DNA of 64,000 nt. Source: Prunella strophiata. Lineage: Eukaryota > Chordata > Aves > Passeriformes > Prunellidae. The stretch spans positions 1,426,001 through 1,490,000 of the forward strand of contig JAZBQD010000019.1 in assembly GCA_036583965.1 (NCBI GenBank), given 5' to 3'. The notes under the pieces were generated by a model that did not search any database, was not told the DNA's origin, and was given only the letters and a program-made list of their open reading frames with translations. Of the stretch, positions 20,926 through 32,695 are shown in pieces. The translations under genes were made by a program, and so were the position numbers. Each line of letters opens with the position of its first letter. The first letter of the stretch is position 1.

Positions 20926-23900
20926 TCAGTACAGGACCCTGAGCCCCATTCCCAGTCCCAGTACAGGACCCTGAGCCCCATTCCCAGTCCCAGTACAGGA
21001 CCCTGAGCCCCATTCCCAGTCCCAGTACAGGATCCTGATCCCCATTCCCAGTACAGGACCCTGAGCCCCATTCCCAGTCCCAGTACAGGATCCTGATCCC
21101 CATTCCCAGTACAGGACCCTGAGCCCCATTCCCAGTCCCAGTACAGGACCTGAGCCCCATTCCCAATCCCAGTACAGGATCCTGATCCCCATTCCCAGTA
21201 CAGGACCCTGAGCCCCATTCCCAGTCCCAGTACAGGACCTGAGCCCCATTCCCATTCCCAGTACAGGACCTGAGCCCCATTCCCAATCCCAGTACAGGAC
21301 CTGAGCCCCATTCCCATTCCCAGTACAGGACCCTGAGCCCCATTCCCAGTCCCAGTACAGGACCCTGAGCCCCATTCCCAGTCCCAGTACAGGATCCTGA
21401 TCCCCATTCCCAGTACAGGACCCTGAGCCCCATTCCCAGTCCCAGTACAGGATCCTGATCCCCATTCCCAGTACAGGACCCTGAGCCCCATTCCCAGTCC
21501 CAGTACAGGACCTGAGCCCCATTCCCATTCCCAGTACAGGACCCTGAGCCCCATTCCCAGTCCCAGTACAGGACCCTGAGCCCCATTCCCAGTCCCAGTA
21601 CAGGACCCTGAGCCCCATTCCCAGTCCCAGTACAGGACCTGAGCCCCATTCCCAATCCCAGTACAGGACCCTGAGCCCCATTCCCAGTCCCAGTACAGGA
21701 CCCTGAGCCCCATTCCCAGTCCCAGTACAGGACCTGAGCCCCATTCCCATTCCCAGTACAGGACCCTGAGCCCCATTCCCAGTCCCAGTACAGGACCTGA
21801 GCCCCATTCCCATTCCCAGTACAGGACCCTGAGCCCCATTCCCAGTCCCAGTACAGGACCCTGAGCCCCATTCCCAGTCCCAGTACAGGACCCTGAGCCC
21901 CATTCCCAGTCCCAGTACAGGATCCTGATCCCCATTCCCAGTACAGGATCCTGATCCCCATTCCCAGTACAGGACCTGAGCCCCATTCCCATTCCCAGTA
22001 CAGGACCTGAGCCCCATTCCCATTCCCAGTACAGGACCTGAGCCCCATTCCCAGTCCCAGTACAGGACCTGAGCCCCATTCCCAGTCCCAGTACAGGATC
22101 CTGATCCCCATTCCCAGTACAGGACCTGAGCCCCATTCCCAATCCCAGTACAGGACCCTGAGCCCCATTCCCAGTCCCAGTACAGGACCCTGAGCCCCAT
22201 TCCCAGTCCCAGTACAGGACCCTGAGCCCCATTCCCAGTCCCAGTACAGGACCTGAGCCCCATTCCCATTCCCAGTACAGGACCTGAGCCCCATTCCCAG
22301 TCCCAGTACAGGACCTGAGCCCCATTCCCATTCCCAGTACAGGACCTGAGCCCCATTCCCAATCCCAGTACAGGACCCTGAGCCCCATTCCCAGTCCCAG
22401 TACAGGACCTGAGCCCCATTCCCAGTCCCAGTACAGGACCCTGAGCCCCATTCCCAGTCCCAGTACAGGATCCTGATCCCCATTCCCAGTACAGGACCCT
22501 GAGCCCCATTCCCAGTCCCAGTACAGGACCCTGAGCCCCATTCCCAGTCCCAGTACAGGACCTGAGCCCCATTCCCAGTCCCAGTACAGGACCCTGAGCC
22601 CCATTCCCAGTCCCAGTACAGGACCTGAGCCCCATTCCCAGTCCCAGTACAGGACCCTGAGCCCCATTCCCAGTCCCAGTACAGGACCCTGAGCCCCATT
22701 CCCAGTCCCAGTACAGGATCCTGATCCCCATTCCCAGTACAGGACCCTGAGCCCCATTCCCATTCCCAGTACAGGACCATGAGCCCCATTCCCAGTCCCA
22801 GTGCAGGACCCTGAGCCCATTCCCAGTCCCAGTACAGGATCCTGATCCCCATTCCCAGTACAGGACCCTGAGCCCCATTCCCAATCCCAGTACAGGACCC
22901 TGAGCCCCATTCCCAGTCCCAGTACAGGACCCTGAGCCCCATTCCCAGTCCCAGTACAGGACCCTGAGCCCCATTCCCAGTCCCAGTACAGGACCCTGAG
23001 CCCCATTCCCAGTCCCAGTACAGGACCCTGAGCCCCATTCCCAGTCCCAGTACAGGACCCTGAGCCCCATTCCCAGTCCCAGTACAGGACCTGAGCCCCA
23101 TTCCCATTCCCAGTACAGGACCCTGAGCCCCATTCCCAGTCCCAGTACAGGACCTGAGCCCCATTCCCATTCCCAGTACAGGACCCTGAGCCCCATTCCC
23201 AGTCCCAGTACAGGACCCTGAGCCCCATTCCCAGTCCCAGTACAGGACCCTGAGCCCCATTCCCAGTCCCAGTACAGGATCCTGATCCCCATTCCCAGTA
23301 CAGGACCTGAGCCCCATTCCCATTCCCAGTACAGGACCTGAGCCCCATTCCCAGTCCCAGTACAGGACCCTGAGCCCCATTCCCAGTCCCAGTACAGGAC
23401 CCTGAGCCCATTCCCATTCCCAGTACAGGACTCTGAGCCCCATTCCCAGTCCCAGTACAGGACCCTGAGCCCCATTCCCAATCCCAGTACAGGATCCTGA
23501 TCCCCATTCCCAGTACAGGACCCTGAGCCCCATTCCCAGTCCCAGTACAGGACCCTGAGCCCCATTCCCAGTCCCAGTACAGGACCTGAGCCCCATTCCC
23601 ATTCCCAGTACAGGACCCTGAGCCCCATTCCCAGTCCCAGTACAGGACCCTGAGCCCCATTCCCAGTACAGGATCCTGAGCCCCATTCCCAGTACAGGAC
23701 CCTGAGCCCCATTCCCATTCCCAGTACAGGACCCTGAGCCCCATTCCCAGTCCCAGTACAGGACCCTGAGCCCCATTCCCATTCCCAGTACAGGACCCTG
23801 AGCCCATTCCCAATCCCAGTACAGGACTCTGAGCCCCATTCCCAGTCCCAGTACAGGACCCTGAGCCCCATTCCCAATCCCAGTACAGGATCCTGATCCC

Positions 23901-24708
23901 CATTCCCAGTACAGGACCTGAGCCCCATTCCCAGTCCCAGTACAGGACCTGAGCCCATTCCCAGTCCCAGTACAGGACCTGAGCCCCATTCCCATTCCCA
24001 GTACAGGACCTGAGCCCATTCCCATTCCCAGTACAGGACCCTGAGCCCATTCCCAGTACAGGATCCTGATCCCCATTCCCAGTACAGGACCCTGAGCCCC
24101 ATTCCCATTCCAGGACCCTGAGCCCATTCCCAGTCCCAGTACAGGACCCTGAGCCCCATTCCCATTCCCAGTACAGGACCCTGAGCCCCATTCCCAATCC
24201 CAGTACAGGACCCTGAGCCCATTCCCAGTCCCAGTACAGGACCCTGAGCCCATTCCCAATCCCAGTACAGGACCCTGAGCCCATTCCCAGTCCCAGTACA
24301 GGACTCTGAGCCCCATTCCCATTCCCAGTACAGGACCCTGAGCCCCATTCCCAGTCCCAGGGCAGGACCCTGAGCCCATTCCCAGTCCCAGTACAGGATC
24401 CTGATCCCCATTCCCAGTACAGGACCCTGAGCCCCATTCCCAATCCCAGTACAGGACTCTGAGCCCCATTCCCAGCCCCAGTACAGGACCCTGAGCCCAT
24501 TCCCAATCCCAGTACAGGACCTGAGCCCATTCCCAGTCCCAGTACAGGACCCTGAGCCCATTCCCATTCCCAGTACAGGACCCTGAGCCCATTCCCAATC
24601 CCAGTACAGGACCCTGAGCCCATTCCCATTCCCAGTACAGGACCCTGAGCCCATTCCCAGTCCCAGGGCAGGACCCTGAGCCCATTCCCAGTCCCAGTAC
24701 AGAACCCT
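20926..24708. repeat. Composite minisatellite, 26/31/32 bp units, 3.8 kb
   Basis: About 120 units of three related types in irregular mixture. The 32 bp type is GACCCTGAGCCCCATTCCC plus AGTCCCAGTACAG. The 31 bp type has GACCTGAG and CATTCCC or CAATCCC. The 26 bp type is GATCCTGATCCCCATTCCC plus AGTACAG. From about 23.8 kb rightwards, GAGCCCATT (one C fewer) becomes common, so variants are concentrated toward the right end. Neither strand favours stops, so all three minus-strand frames run open for more than 1,200 codons; these are not genes. Confidence 0.97.
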
Positions 24709-25067
24709 GCCCAACACGGGAAGCCCTCAGGGAGGGCTGTCCTTGCTCCCTGCTCCCTCCCAGGAAACCTGCAAACTCCAGGTGGGGCCTCTCTTCAAGG
24801 ATAATCATTTTATTAAGTCTTCAAATGACAGAGAACCTGCTCCATATTAGGTTACTGCCTTCACTGCTTAATTAACTTTATTCCTACTCTAGGTTTGTTT
24901 AGTTTCACCTTCCAGCCTTTGCTTCTCATTATGACTTTTTTTGCTAAATTAAAGTATTGGAATTGCCTGCCTGTGATGGCTCTAAAGAACACAGGGAAAT
25001 TGGCTCTTACTGTTCCCTTGGATAAATTAAAAAGGTCAAGTGCCTTTAACCCTTAATTTCTGTATAA
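24709..25067. other. Single-copy spacer, AT-rich in the middle
   Basis: Sequence around 24,840-25,060 is evenly composed and AT-rich. Nothing identified. Confidence 0.4.
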
Positions 25068-25500
25068 AACTGGCTTCAAAGGAGAGACCTCCAGAGGAGA
25101 CCATGGAGATATTCCAAGGGCTGGAGCCAGGCTGGGAGAGCTGGGAATGTTCCCCTGGAGAGGAGAAGGCTCCAGGGAGAGCTCAGAGCCCCTGGCAGGG
25201 CCTGAAGGGGCTCCAGGAGAGCTGGAGAGGGACTGGGGACAAGGCATGGAGGGACAGGACACAGGGAATGGCTCCCAGTGCCAGAGGGCAGGGATGGATG
25301 GGAGATTGGGAATTGGGAATTGCTGGCTGGGCTGGAATTGCCAGAGCAGCTGTGGCTGCCCCTGGATCCCTGGCAGTGCCCAAGGCCAGGCTGGACACTG
25401 GGGCTGGAGCAGCCTGGGACAGTGGGAGGTGTCCCTGCCATGGCAGGGGTGGCACTGGGGGGGATTTAGGGTCCCTATAACCCAAACCATCCCATGACTC
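25068..25500 (+). mobile_element. CR1 3' region, about 430 bp
   Basis: One of the longest CR1 pieces here. It runs through GAGAGCTGGGAATGTTCCCC, TGGAGAGGAGAAGGCTCCAG, GACTGGGGACAAGGCATGGA, AGAGCAGCTGTGGCTGCCCC and CCATGGCAGGGGTGGCACTG, and ends at the CAAACCATCCCATGAC terminus. The 5' end is truncated as usual for CR1. It gives the order in which shorter copies can be placed. Confidence 0.95.
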
Positions 25501-27084
25501 AAAGCCATTCCTCCTCTGAGCCTGAGAACTCCCCCAGGCTGTGTCCTGGTGTCCCAGGACAGGATGGATGGTCCTGGCAGAGCAATTCCCCTCCTGCTTC
25601 CATCCCCTCCCCTCCCTGCAGCCCTCTGCAGTCCCTGCCACCTCTCCTGCCTGGCTCTCCCTGTGCTTGGAGTTCACCCTGATTCCTCCGAGGATCCCAA
25701 CTCCCCGAGAAAAGCAGGATCATGAATAAACATCATGAATAATTTCCTGAGAGCAGCAGAACCTTATCCCTGACTGCAGGGAGAGGGGCAGGGGGAGAGC
25801 ACTAATTAGATTATTTATGCAGTCCAGCCTGACGAGGCAGGCAGAGGTGGATCCATCTGAATCCCGTGGAAATGCCCCATTCCTGGAGCAGCTCCGTGCT
25901 GTAACTGCAGGTGCTGCCCCACATCCCCTTGCTCCCAGGGCTCTCCTGGCCTGCAGGGAGCCAGGGCTCCCTTTGGGGAATGCAGCTCACAAGAGGAGGG
26001 TGCTGCCCATGCCCGGGCAGGGCTCCTGCCCTGGGCAGAGCATCTCCCAGTGGGATGATGGAATTTGATCAGCCATGCAGGGACACTCAGTGGCCATGGA
26101 CAGCAGAGATCTCCTGGAGGGAGGATTGGCTGTGGCAGAGATAAAGAAAACTGCCCCATGAACAGAGGATAGCTGCCCCAGCTCTGACAGATAGGGATAG
26201 AGCACACAGCCCCATTTCCAACCTGAGACAAGGATTCAGTGGGATCACCCCCATGGGATCAGCTCTGGGAAAGCAGCTCCAGGCATCCCCCTGGAGACAA
26301 AGGCCCTGCACTTGGTTCTGCCACAGTAACAAACACAGATCTTCCTGCAGGGATGGATTTTCCTGCTGTGAACCCGTGGGCAGTCACTGGGTGAGGGGTG
26401 GTGTCACTGGAGCTGCCCCTGCAGTGTTCTCTGCCATCTAAAACCAATAATTGATTTATCTGGATCAAACACAGAGATGCTGGTTTATCAAATGTCCCAT
26501 GGGGAGGTTTCCCTTCCCTGACCAAAGGTTATGCCCATGGGAGGGGCTGCCCTGGGAAGGTGGCTGAGGGCAAGGAGCCCCCTCTGGAATCTGAATTCCT
26601 GCCCAGCTCCTTCTCCTCTCCCCAGCAGCCATGTGCATTTTTTCCTAACTTTAAAACAGAGAAATCTCTCATTTTTTAAAGCTGTCACGTCCTCAATTTC
26701 AATAAAATCGGGCAGCAGAGTATTAGAGCTAATGATATGTTTTAGGGAAATAATAGTTTTATTGCCCTGGGTTTATAATCTTTTTAATTAACTGATTTTC
26801 TCAGATATTTGCACTCCCTCATTTGTTTTCTGCCTGTTCCTTAGAGCCATTTTTAGGTTGTTATTTTTCTGACCAGTGCACGTGGCTGTTTCTAAGCTGG
26901 GTGTCCCACGCAAGGTCTGGAGGTGAGAGGACACCCAGAGGTTTAACAATGTGAAGTCTAAAGATAATAATCATTTTCTTTTCTTTAGAAATATGCAAGA
27001 ACAGAGAGAAGGGGAGGTGATTTCCTCTGGATTTTCATGTCAGTGGAGATAAACACACAAAAAATAAAGATGGAATAGGAATAC
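25501..27084. other. Single-copy sequence
   Basis: No gene recognised. The interval 26,630-26,880 is AT-rich with evenly spread TAAT/ATTA cores and may be conserved non-coding sequence, but this is only an impression. Confidence 0.4.
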
Positions 27085-27268
27085 ACTGGCACAGAATTGC
27101 CAGAGCAGCTGTGGCTGCCCCTGGATCCCTGGCAGTGCCCAAGGCCAGGCTGGACACTGGGGCTGGAGCAGCCTGGGACAGTGGGAGGTGTCCCTGCCAT
27201 GGCAGGGCTGGCACTGGGTGGACTTAGGGTCCTTTCCAACCCAAACCAATCTGGGATTCTGGGATTTA
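27085..27268 (+). mobile_element. CR1 3' end fragment
   Basis: ATTGCCAGAGCAGCTGTGGC through CCATGGCAGGGCTGGCACTG to CCAACCCAAACCAATCTGGG and two ATTCTGGG-like terminal repeats. Dominant subfamily. Confidence 0.94.
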
Positions 27269-28377
27269 TGAAAAGGAAACACTCATCACTCTCTCTCTGC
27301 TCACTTTGGTGCCTTTCCAGGGCACCTGCTCTTCCTCCACAGCATTTTCCACATCCAGCTCTGCTCTCCAGGCCAGCCCAGGAGGAGCCCAGCAAAGTCT
27401 AGGCTGCCTTTAGAGCCTCTGCAATTCCTGCCTGGGGGCATGATGGATTTTCATCCAGAAAAATGTGTGTTCCTGGTTATTGTAACTTTGTGCTGTAAGG
27501 GGACAAAGCCAGAGCGAAATGCTCAATAAAGCAGACGTGATAAAAAAGGCTAAATCTGCTTGGGAAAAAAGCTGTGCCTTATTTTCTCTCCCAAATAAAT
27601 CAGCTGGGAAAAGCTGAGTCAATAAAGCACACTTTGAGCACGGCTCCTCTTTGCTGGTCAGGAGATACATCGCTTGTATGTTAATTGGCCCTTTAATCAC
27701 TCTGGGCTGCTGCCTTTTGAATCCTGCTGGAAGCTCTGCCTGCCGTCCCTTTATGTCTGGCTTTTATGGGAAGAGCTCCTGAAAAGAGCCCGAGAATGTT
27801 CAGTGTCTGCAGAGGGCTGAGCTCTGCCTCAGCCATGGCAGCTCCACTGCAGCCTCCAGCCCACCCTGGGGCTTGCTTCTGCCAGGTGTCTGCAATCCTC
27901 ATTTTCTGCCCCTGCAATCCTCATTTCCTGCTCCTGAAATCCTCATTTTCTGGGACTTTCCATCAGTTTTTTAGCAGTAGGAAAAAAGAAACAATGGGTG
28001 GCTCTGGTGTGGCACAGAATTCCCAGCCCATTTTCAGCTCTGTGATGGAGCAGCACAGGGCTTGGCAGGGGATTGGGCTCTCTGCTAGTTAAGATAAAAA
28101 GTGGAAGGGGCCCTTCCCAGGGACAGCAACTCCTAATGAAAATTGAGAAGGAACTGGGGGAGAACACGAGCAAACCCCATTGTTGTTGGAGAGCCAGAAG
28201 CAAGGCAGCCATTCCCAGGAGCTGATGGTGTTTCCTGGTGCCATGTCTGTCCTTCTATGGGACCTGTTGGCCCAGGAGGTGCCAGCCAGGCTCGGGGGTG
28301 CAGCCTGGGAGGGCTTTGTGAGCTCTGCTGCATTCTCTGGGGGGTTCACAGCAAAGGGAGGTGCTGATTTGGGGCTT
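27269..28377. other. Single-copy sequence
   Basis: No recognised gene. The interval 27,480-27,720 is AT-rich and evenly composed. CTGCAATCCTCATTTTCTG-like words are repeated three times at about 27,890-27,950, a minor local tandem duplication. Confidence 0.4.
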
Positions 28378-28383
28378 GGTGGG

Positions 28384-28684
28384 TGTCACTGTGGAGCACA
28401 AACGACACAACGTGGACAGCAGCTCTTTGCAAGGTGTGAGAGAGCAAAAAGAGAGAGTTTATTGAATCTGACTCCATTTATAGTTTTCTGAAATCCCAGT
28501 GTCATTGGAGGGTGACAGTGCCACCTCCTCAGTGCCACTGGACAACTCAACAGTCCATCAAGTTGCTCTTCCTCCATAGAGGAATGCAAAACAATAAGTT
28601 ATTTACAGAAAGTGTGTGAGAAAGTTCTGCACAAGAATGGAAACATCAGAAGGCTTTAGAGAAACTTGAAAAATCAGGGCCACA
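28384..28684 (-). mobile_element. Solo LTR, 301 bp, endogenous retrovirus (copy 1)
   Basis: Starts and ends TG...CA on both strands and is flanked by the perfect 6 bp duplication GGTGGG (28,378-28,383 and 28,685-28,690). Read on the minus strand it has TATAAA (at 28,478-28,483) and AATAAA (at about 28,459-28,464) some 20 bp apart, the compact promoter/polyadenylation arrangement known from alpharetroviral LTRs. Close relatives lie at 45,001 and 53,525, a diverged one at 57,492, all in the same orientation. Confidence 0.9.
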
Positions 28685-28690
28685 GGTGGG

Positions 28691-29099
28691 AAGTGCAGCA
28701 GCTGAGGCAGCACAGGGCTGTGTGATTCCCCTCCCAGAGAGCACACAGGGGCTGTTGGGCCCCAGGGAGAGGGTGAGCATGGGCAGGAGGGGTTCTGCTC
28801 TTGGGGATGGCTCCTGGTGAGGGTCCAGCTCCCCTGAACGTGACATCAAACCTGATAGATCCCTCTGCTGACCCAATCCAGCTGTCATTCCAGCTGGGAT
28901 GTGGCTGGGGAGAGGGGAGGGAGCAGCCCCAGAGCAGCTCTGGGGTCAGGGCTGCCCCTGGCCCAGGGCTGGGCAGAGCCAGGGACATGGGGAGGGGAGG
29001 GGAGGGACAGCAGCAGTGTCCTGGAGGGGTGGGGGATTCCTCAGGGGATTAAAAAGGGAATCTGGTTGGAATCCTATCCAGAGAGGAGAGTAAGGGAGA
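28691..29099. other. Single-copy spacer
   Basis: Moderately GC-rich sequence. Nothing recognised. Confidence 0.4.
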
Positions 29100-29425
29100 G
29101 ATCATGGAACCATGGAATGGGTTGGGTGGGAAAGGGACCTCAAATCCCCCCCAGTGCCACCCCTGCCATGGCAGGGACAGCTCCCACTGTCCCAGGCTGC
29201 TCCAGCCCCAGTGTCCAGCCTGGCCTTGGGCACTGCCAGGGATCCAGGGGCAGCCACAGCTGCTCTGGGCACCCTGTGCCAGGGCCTGCCCACCCTGCCA
29301 GGAGCAATTCCTTCTAAAAATCCAGTCTGAATCCACCCTCCTTCAGCCTAAAGCCACTCCCTGTGTCCTGTCCCTCCAGGCCTTGTCCCCAGTCCCTCTC
29401 CAGCTCTCCTGGAGCTCCTTTAGGT
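29100..29425 (-). mobile_element. CR1 3' region, about 325 bp
   Basis: Minus-strand CR1 from the terminus (GGAATGGGTTGGGTGGGAAA) through CCATGGCAGGGACAGCTCCC, GCCACAGCTGCTCTGGGCAC, CCTAAAGCCACTCCCTGTGT and CTTGTCCCCAGTCCCTCTCC. It matches the reversed order of the 25 kb copy. Confidence 0.93.
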
Positions 29426-30594
29426 GAAGTACTCAAACTTGGGGAAATTGGGGGTGCCAAGAAGGATTGGTGAGAGGGATCCCCCCCTGCAGAGTCTGTC
29501 CCACTTTATCCACCCAGTTCAGCCTGAATTTCCCAGGGGTGGGTTATGGAGTGAAGGCTGCAGTGAACTCAGAGCTGCATTTGTGTGAGGCTGTGCTCTG
29601 AGCAGATCCAGCAGGATCTGTGGTTGTTCCTTCTTTGTGGCTCCCAAAACTCTCTCCCAGTCCCCTGGATGTCAAATCCATGCTCCTAAAGGGCTGTGGA
29701 AGGTTCACCCCACCAGCACAATGCAGCTGAAAGCAAAAGGGTCTCCACCTTCTGTGGACACAGAATCCAGGTTGTTCCTGGATCCAGTTACACCTTTACA
29801 GAGCTTTGCTTCTCCAGCAGGCAGAGCTGGGAGGCTCCACCAGACCTCCCCTGGCACCTCCCAGCAGCTGCTGCCCCAGCCTAGCTAATATTGTTATTAT
29901 TATGGTTATCAATTCTGAGTTCTCCTGGCCTCAGTCCCTGCCCTTGCTGCTGTCCCAGGTGGTTGCAAAGCTCCTGAGGAGCTTTAGGTCCCTAAAAATG
30001 CCACCTCAGCCTTCCCTGTCAGCTCACCTGCCTGCAGCCCGTGTCCCAGGTCACCCTCCCTCCCTCTGGTGCTGCAGAAAGCTCCTCCACAGCCCCAAAA
30101 TGTGGTTTTCTCTCCCACGGAAGGGAGCAGGCAGGGAGGGAGCTGTTCTCAGCTGCTCTCCTGGCCCTTTTCTGCTGGGAATATTTTGTTCCAAGCCACA
30201 GCAGAGCGCTCTGCTGAAGAACAAATCAGGCTGGTAGAGCTGCACTTTAATCTTCCCTTTGGGAACACAGAGCTTCCCAATCTAATCCTGCTGCCAGAGA
30301 AAAGCCTTGCTGGGGTTTTAATGCTGCCATCGTTGCCTGTTTGCAAAGGTGAGGGAAGAGGTCTTTTATGGATGTGCTGGGAGGAATACAGGAAATCCAG
30401 CTCGTGTTTATCCTGCCTCAGGCCTAGCCCTGCTGCAGTTAAACCTGAGTTTAAGCAGATGTGGCCTGGGTGATCACTGTGAATGATAAACTCAAAATGT
30501 TCCCCCACAGGTTCCTTGGGGAAGGTGGAATTTGTGTTATCCTGAACTTTGGGATAAAAGATTAGGATTTCCAGGCTGTGATAAAAGGCTGATA
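29426..30594. other. Single-copy sequence containing one arm of an inverted pair
   Basis: No gene recognised. The arm at 29,636-29,758 is listed separately. Confidence 0.4.
29636..29758 (+). repeat. Inverted duplicate, arm A (about 120 bp)
   Basis: TGTGGCTCCCAAAACTCTC, CAAATCCATGCTCCTAAAGG, GCTGTGGAAGGTTCACCCCA and CAGCTGAAAGC recur in reverse complement at 31,120-31,233, by eye about 85% identical. Both copies stop matching outside these limits. It could be a low-copy interspersed element or a local inverted duplication. Confidence 0.8.
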
Positions 30595-30775
30595 ATGGAA
30601 TCACAGAATCTATTTGGGTGGGAGGGACCCTAAATCCCACCCAGTGCCACCCCATGCCATGGCAGGGACACCTCCCACTGTGCCAGGTGCTCCCAGCCCC
30701 AGTGTCCAGCCTGGCCTTGGGCACTGCCAGGGATCCAGGGGCAGCCACAGCTGCTCTGGGCACCTGCCCTGGTGT
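30595..30775 (-). mobile_element. CR1 3' end fragment
   Basis: AATCACAGAATCTATTTGGG, AGGGACCCTAAATCCCACCC, CACCCCATGCCATGGCAGGG and GCCACAGCTGCTCTGGGCAC. Minus-strand CR1 tail with a one-base insertion in the CCATGCC segment. Confidence 0.93.
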
Positions 30776-30989
30776 CTCCCATGATTAGACACAGGGATGT
30801 GTGGGAATTCCATGGATTAGCTGATCCCTGGTTCTTAGATCCCCTCCCAGTTCACATATTTTGTGTCCTGCTCAGGAGCCTTCCCTGGCTCCATTGATTT
30901 GTGCTCAGAACTGACCTCCCCTGTGGCTCTCTGGGGCTGTGGGTGCCACCAGCAGCTCAGGGCCCCAAACCCCACTGTCCTCAATGCCA
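30776..30989. other. Single-copy spacer
   Basis: Nothing recognised. Confidence 0.4.
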
Positions 30990-31062
30990 CAGCCTGCAGA
31001 GCTGGGAGCTGGCACTGGCTGGGCTCTGAGGTCCTTCCCAGCACAAACTGTGGTTCTGTCGA
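30990..31062 (+). mobile_element. Diverged CR1 3' end fragment
   Basis: GGCTGGGCTCTGAGGTCCTT then CCCAGCACAAACTGTGGTTC is close to the plus-strand CR1 terminus. Short and diverged. Confidence 0.55.
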
Positions 31063-31119
31063 TCAAAACTAAAACTAAAACGAACAAAAGGAACCCAGTA
31101 AGGTAAGAAAGCTGCAAAT

Positions 31120-31233
31120 GTTTCCACAGAATGTGGAGAGCTTTCAGCTGCGTTGTGCTGGTGGGGTGAACCTTCCACAGCCCTTTAGGAACATGGATTT
31201 GACACCCAGGGGAATGGGACAGAGTTTTGGGAG
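31120..31233 (-). repeat. Inverted duplicate, arm B (about 115 bp)
   Basis: Reverse complement of the arm at 29,636-29,758, about 1.4 kb away. It is followed on its right by an A-rich stretch (31,235-31,310). Confidence 0.8.
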
Positions 31234-31234
31234 C

Positions 31235-31310
31235 CACGAAATAATAATAAAAAAAAAATTTAAAAAAAATAAAAAAGAAAAGAAAGAAAATTTTAAAAAA
31301 ATAAAGTTTT
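31235..31310. repeat. A-rich low-complexity stretch
   Basis: Runs of A broken by T and G. It may be a decayed poly-A tail of an unidentified insertion. Confidence 0.8.
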
Positions 31311-31784
31311 CTAGGGGAAACAAGTTGGTGAGGGATAATTTTAGGATCTTGGCAGGTTTTAGGGCTGTTCTGGTGTCCTGTGCTGGCCGGGACACACGAG
31401 TGCCGCCGCTGTCCCTGGTGCTGCCCGGGGCAGGGCTGCCCCCAACGGGACCCCGGTCAGAGGAACCGAAATATCCCAAAATTCCCGAAGGACGGCGTCT
31501 CCTGCACTCCCCTGTCAGGCTGTCCCACAGCTCCCTGCGGAGTTGGAGCTTTGCCCATCTGCGCTCTGCCCTGGGGGCTGACCGCGGCTCCGTGCCCCCC
31601 GTGCCAGCGCTGCCCCTCTGGGGAGCAGATCCCCCCAGCCCCGTTCCTGGGGGCAGGAGCTCTCCTTGGCAGCCCTGACAGCTGCGGGCTGGTGACAGGA
31701 TGACATTATTAACTCTGCTCAGTTTGTTTGCAGCTGTCACACGGCTGCTTTCCCCAGCCCCGCTCCTGCATCGCAATATTTGTT
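31311..31784. other. Moderately CpG-containing single-copy sequence
   Basis: Between 31,385 and 31,640 CpG is more frequent than in neighbours (CCGCCGCTGTCCC, GACGGCGTC, GACCGCGGCTCCG). No promoter motif or exon recognised. Confidence 0.4.
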
Positions 31785-31945
31785 TTCCTCTCATTTGTAT
31801 GTGCACTTGTCTCTATCGAATTTTGTCTCTTTGATTTCCGACCATTTTCCAATTTATCAGGATCACTTTGAATTCTAATCCTGCCTGCCAGAGCACTTGT
31901 AATCATCCCCACTCTGGTGTCACTCGCTGTTCCTCGCTTGTGCTG
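31785..31945 (+). mobile_element. Possible ancient L3/CR1-like LINE relic
   Basis: TTTGATTTCCGACCATTTTC, CAATTTATCAGGATCACTTT, GAATTCTAATCCTGCCTGCC and CTCTGGTGTCACTC follow the word order I associate with the 3' region of the old amniote L3 LINE. From memory only, heavily diverged, no search run. Confidence 0.45.
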
Positions 31946-32195
31946 CTGAATTGTTAATATTTCATGGGAGCACAGCCATCCTCCAGAGGGTCTCGTGTGT
32001 CCTGTGCCAGAGAGCCCTTTGGAGCAGCTCTTTGCTGTGTTTCTGGGTTCTCACAGCACACTCAGGTCATTATTTGCTTCAATTAGTGCTGCAGGATGAA
32101 TTTGGATCATTGACAGCGTCCTGGTGGTCCTGGTTGGGAAAACACATCCCAGCTTTTCTGTGGCTCTGGATGTGCAGTCCTTTTTGTGAAGAGGG
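31946..32195. other. Single-copy sequence left of gap 2
   Basis: Nothing recognised. Confidence 0.4.
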
Positions 32196-32695
32196 NNNNN
32201 NNNNNNNNNNNNNNNNNNNNNNNNNNNNNNNNNNNNNNNNNNNNNNNNNNNNNNNNNNNNNNNNNNNNNNNNNNNNNNNNNNNNNNNNNNNNNNNNNNNN
32301 NNNNNNNNNNNNNNNNNNNNNNNNNNNNNNNNNNNNNNNNNNNNNNNNNNNNNNNNNNNNNNNNNNNNNNNNNNNNNNNNNNNNNNNNNNNNNNNNNNNN
32401 NNNNNNNNNNNNNNNNNNNNNNNNNNNNNNNNNNNNNNNNNNNNNNNNNNNNNNNNNNNNNNNNNNNNNNNNNNNNNNNNNNNNNNNNNNNNNNNNNNNN
32501 NNNNNNNNNNNNNNNNNNNNNNNNNNNNNNNNNNNNNNNNNNNNNNNNNNNNNNNNNNNNNNNNNNNNNNNNNNNNNNNNNNNNNNNNNNNNNNNNNNNN
32601 NNNNNNNNNNNNNNNNNNNNNNNNNNNNNNNNNNNNNNNNNNNNNNNNNNNNNNNNNNNNNNNNNNNNNNNNNNNNNNNNNNNNNNNNNNNNNNN
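32196..32695. other. Assembly gap, 500 N
   Basis: Exactly 500 N, so a placeholder for unknown sequence of unknown length. Confidence 1.

Noticed and set aside
20814..24808. Three overlapping minus-strand reading frames of more than 1,200 codons
   Set aside because: They translate the 26/31/32 bp minisatellite; openness in all three frames follows from absence of stop triplets in the unit. No start context, no domain, no splice structure.
25040..25677. Recurring frames with GIARAAVAAPGSLAVPK-like peptides at many loci
   Set aside because: These are translations of the CR1 3' untranslated region, repeated wherever that CR1 copy occurs; the CR1 coding part is absent.
28384..28684. Possible SINE
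   Set aside because: No RNA polymerase III box pattern or A-tail; TG/CA ends, 6 bp duplication, TATAAA and AATAAA fit a solo LTR.
31385..31640. Second CpG island promoter
   Set aside because: CpG frequency is only moderately raised and no GC box or TATA arrangement was seen.
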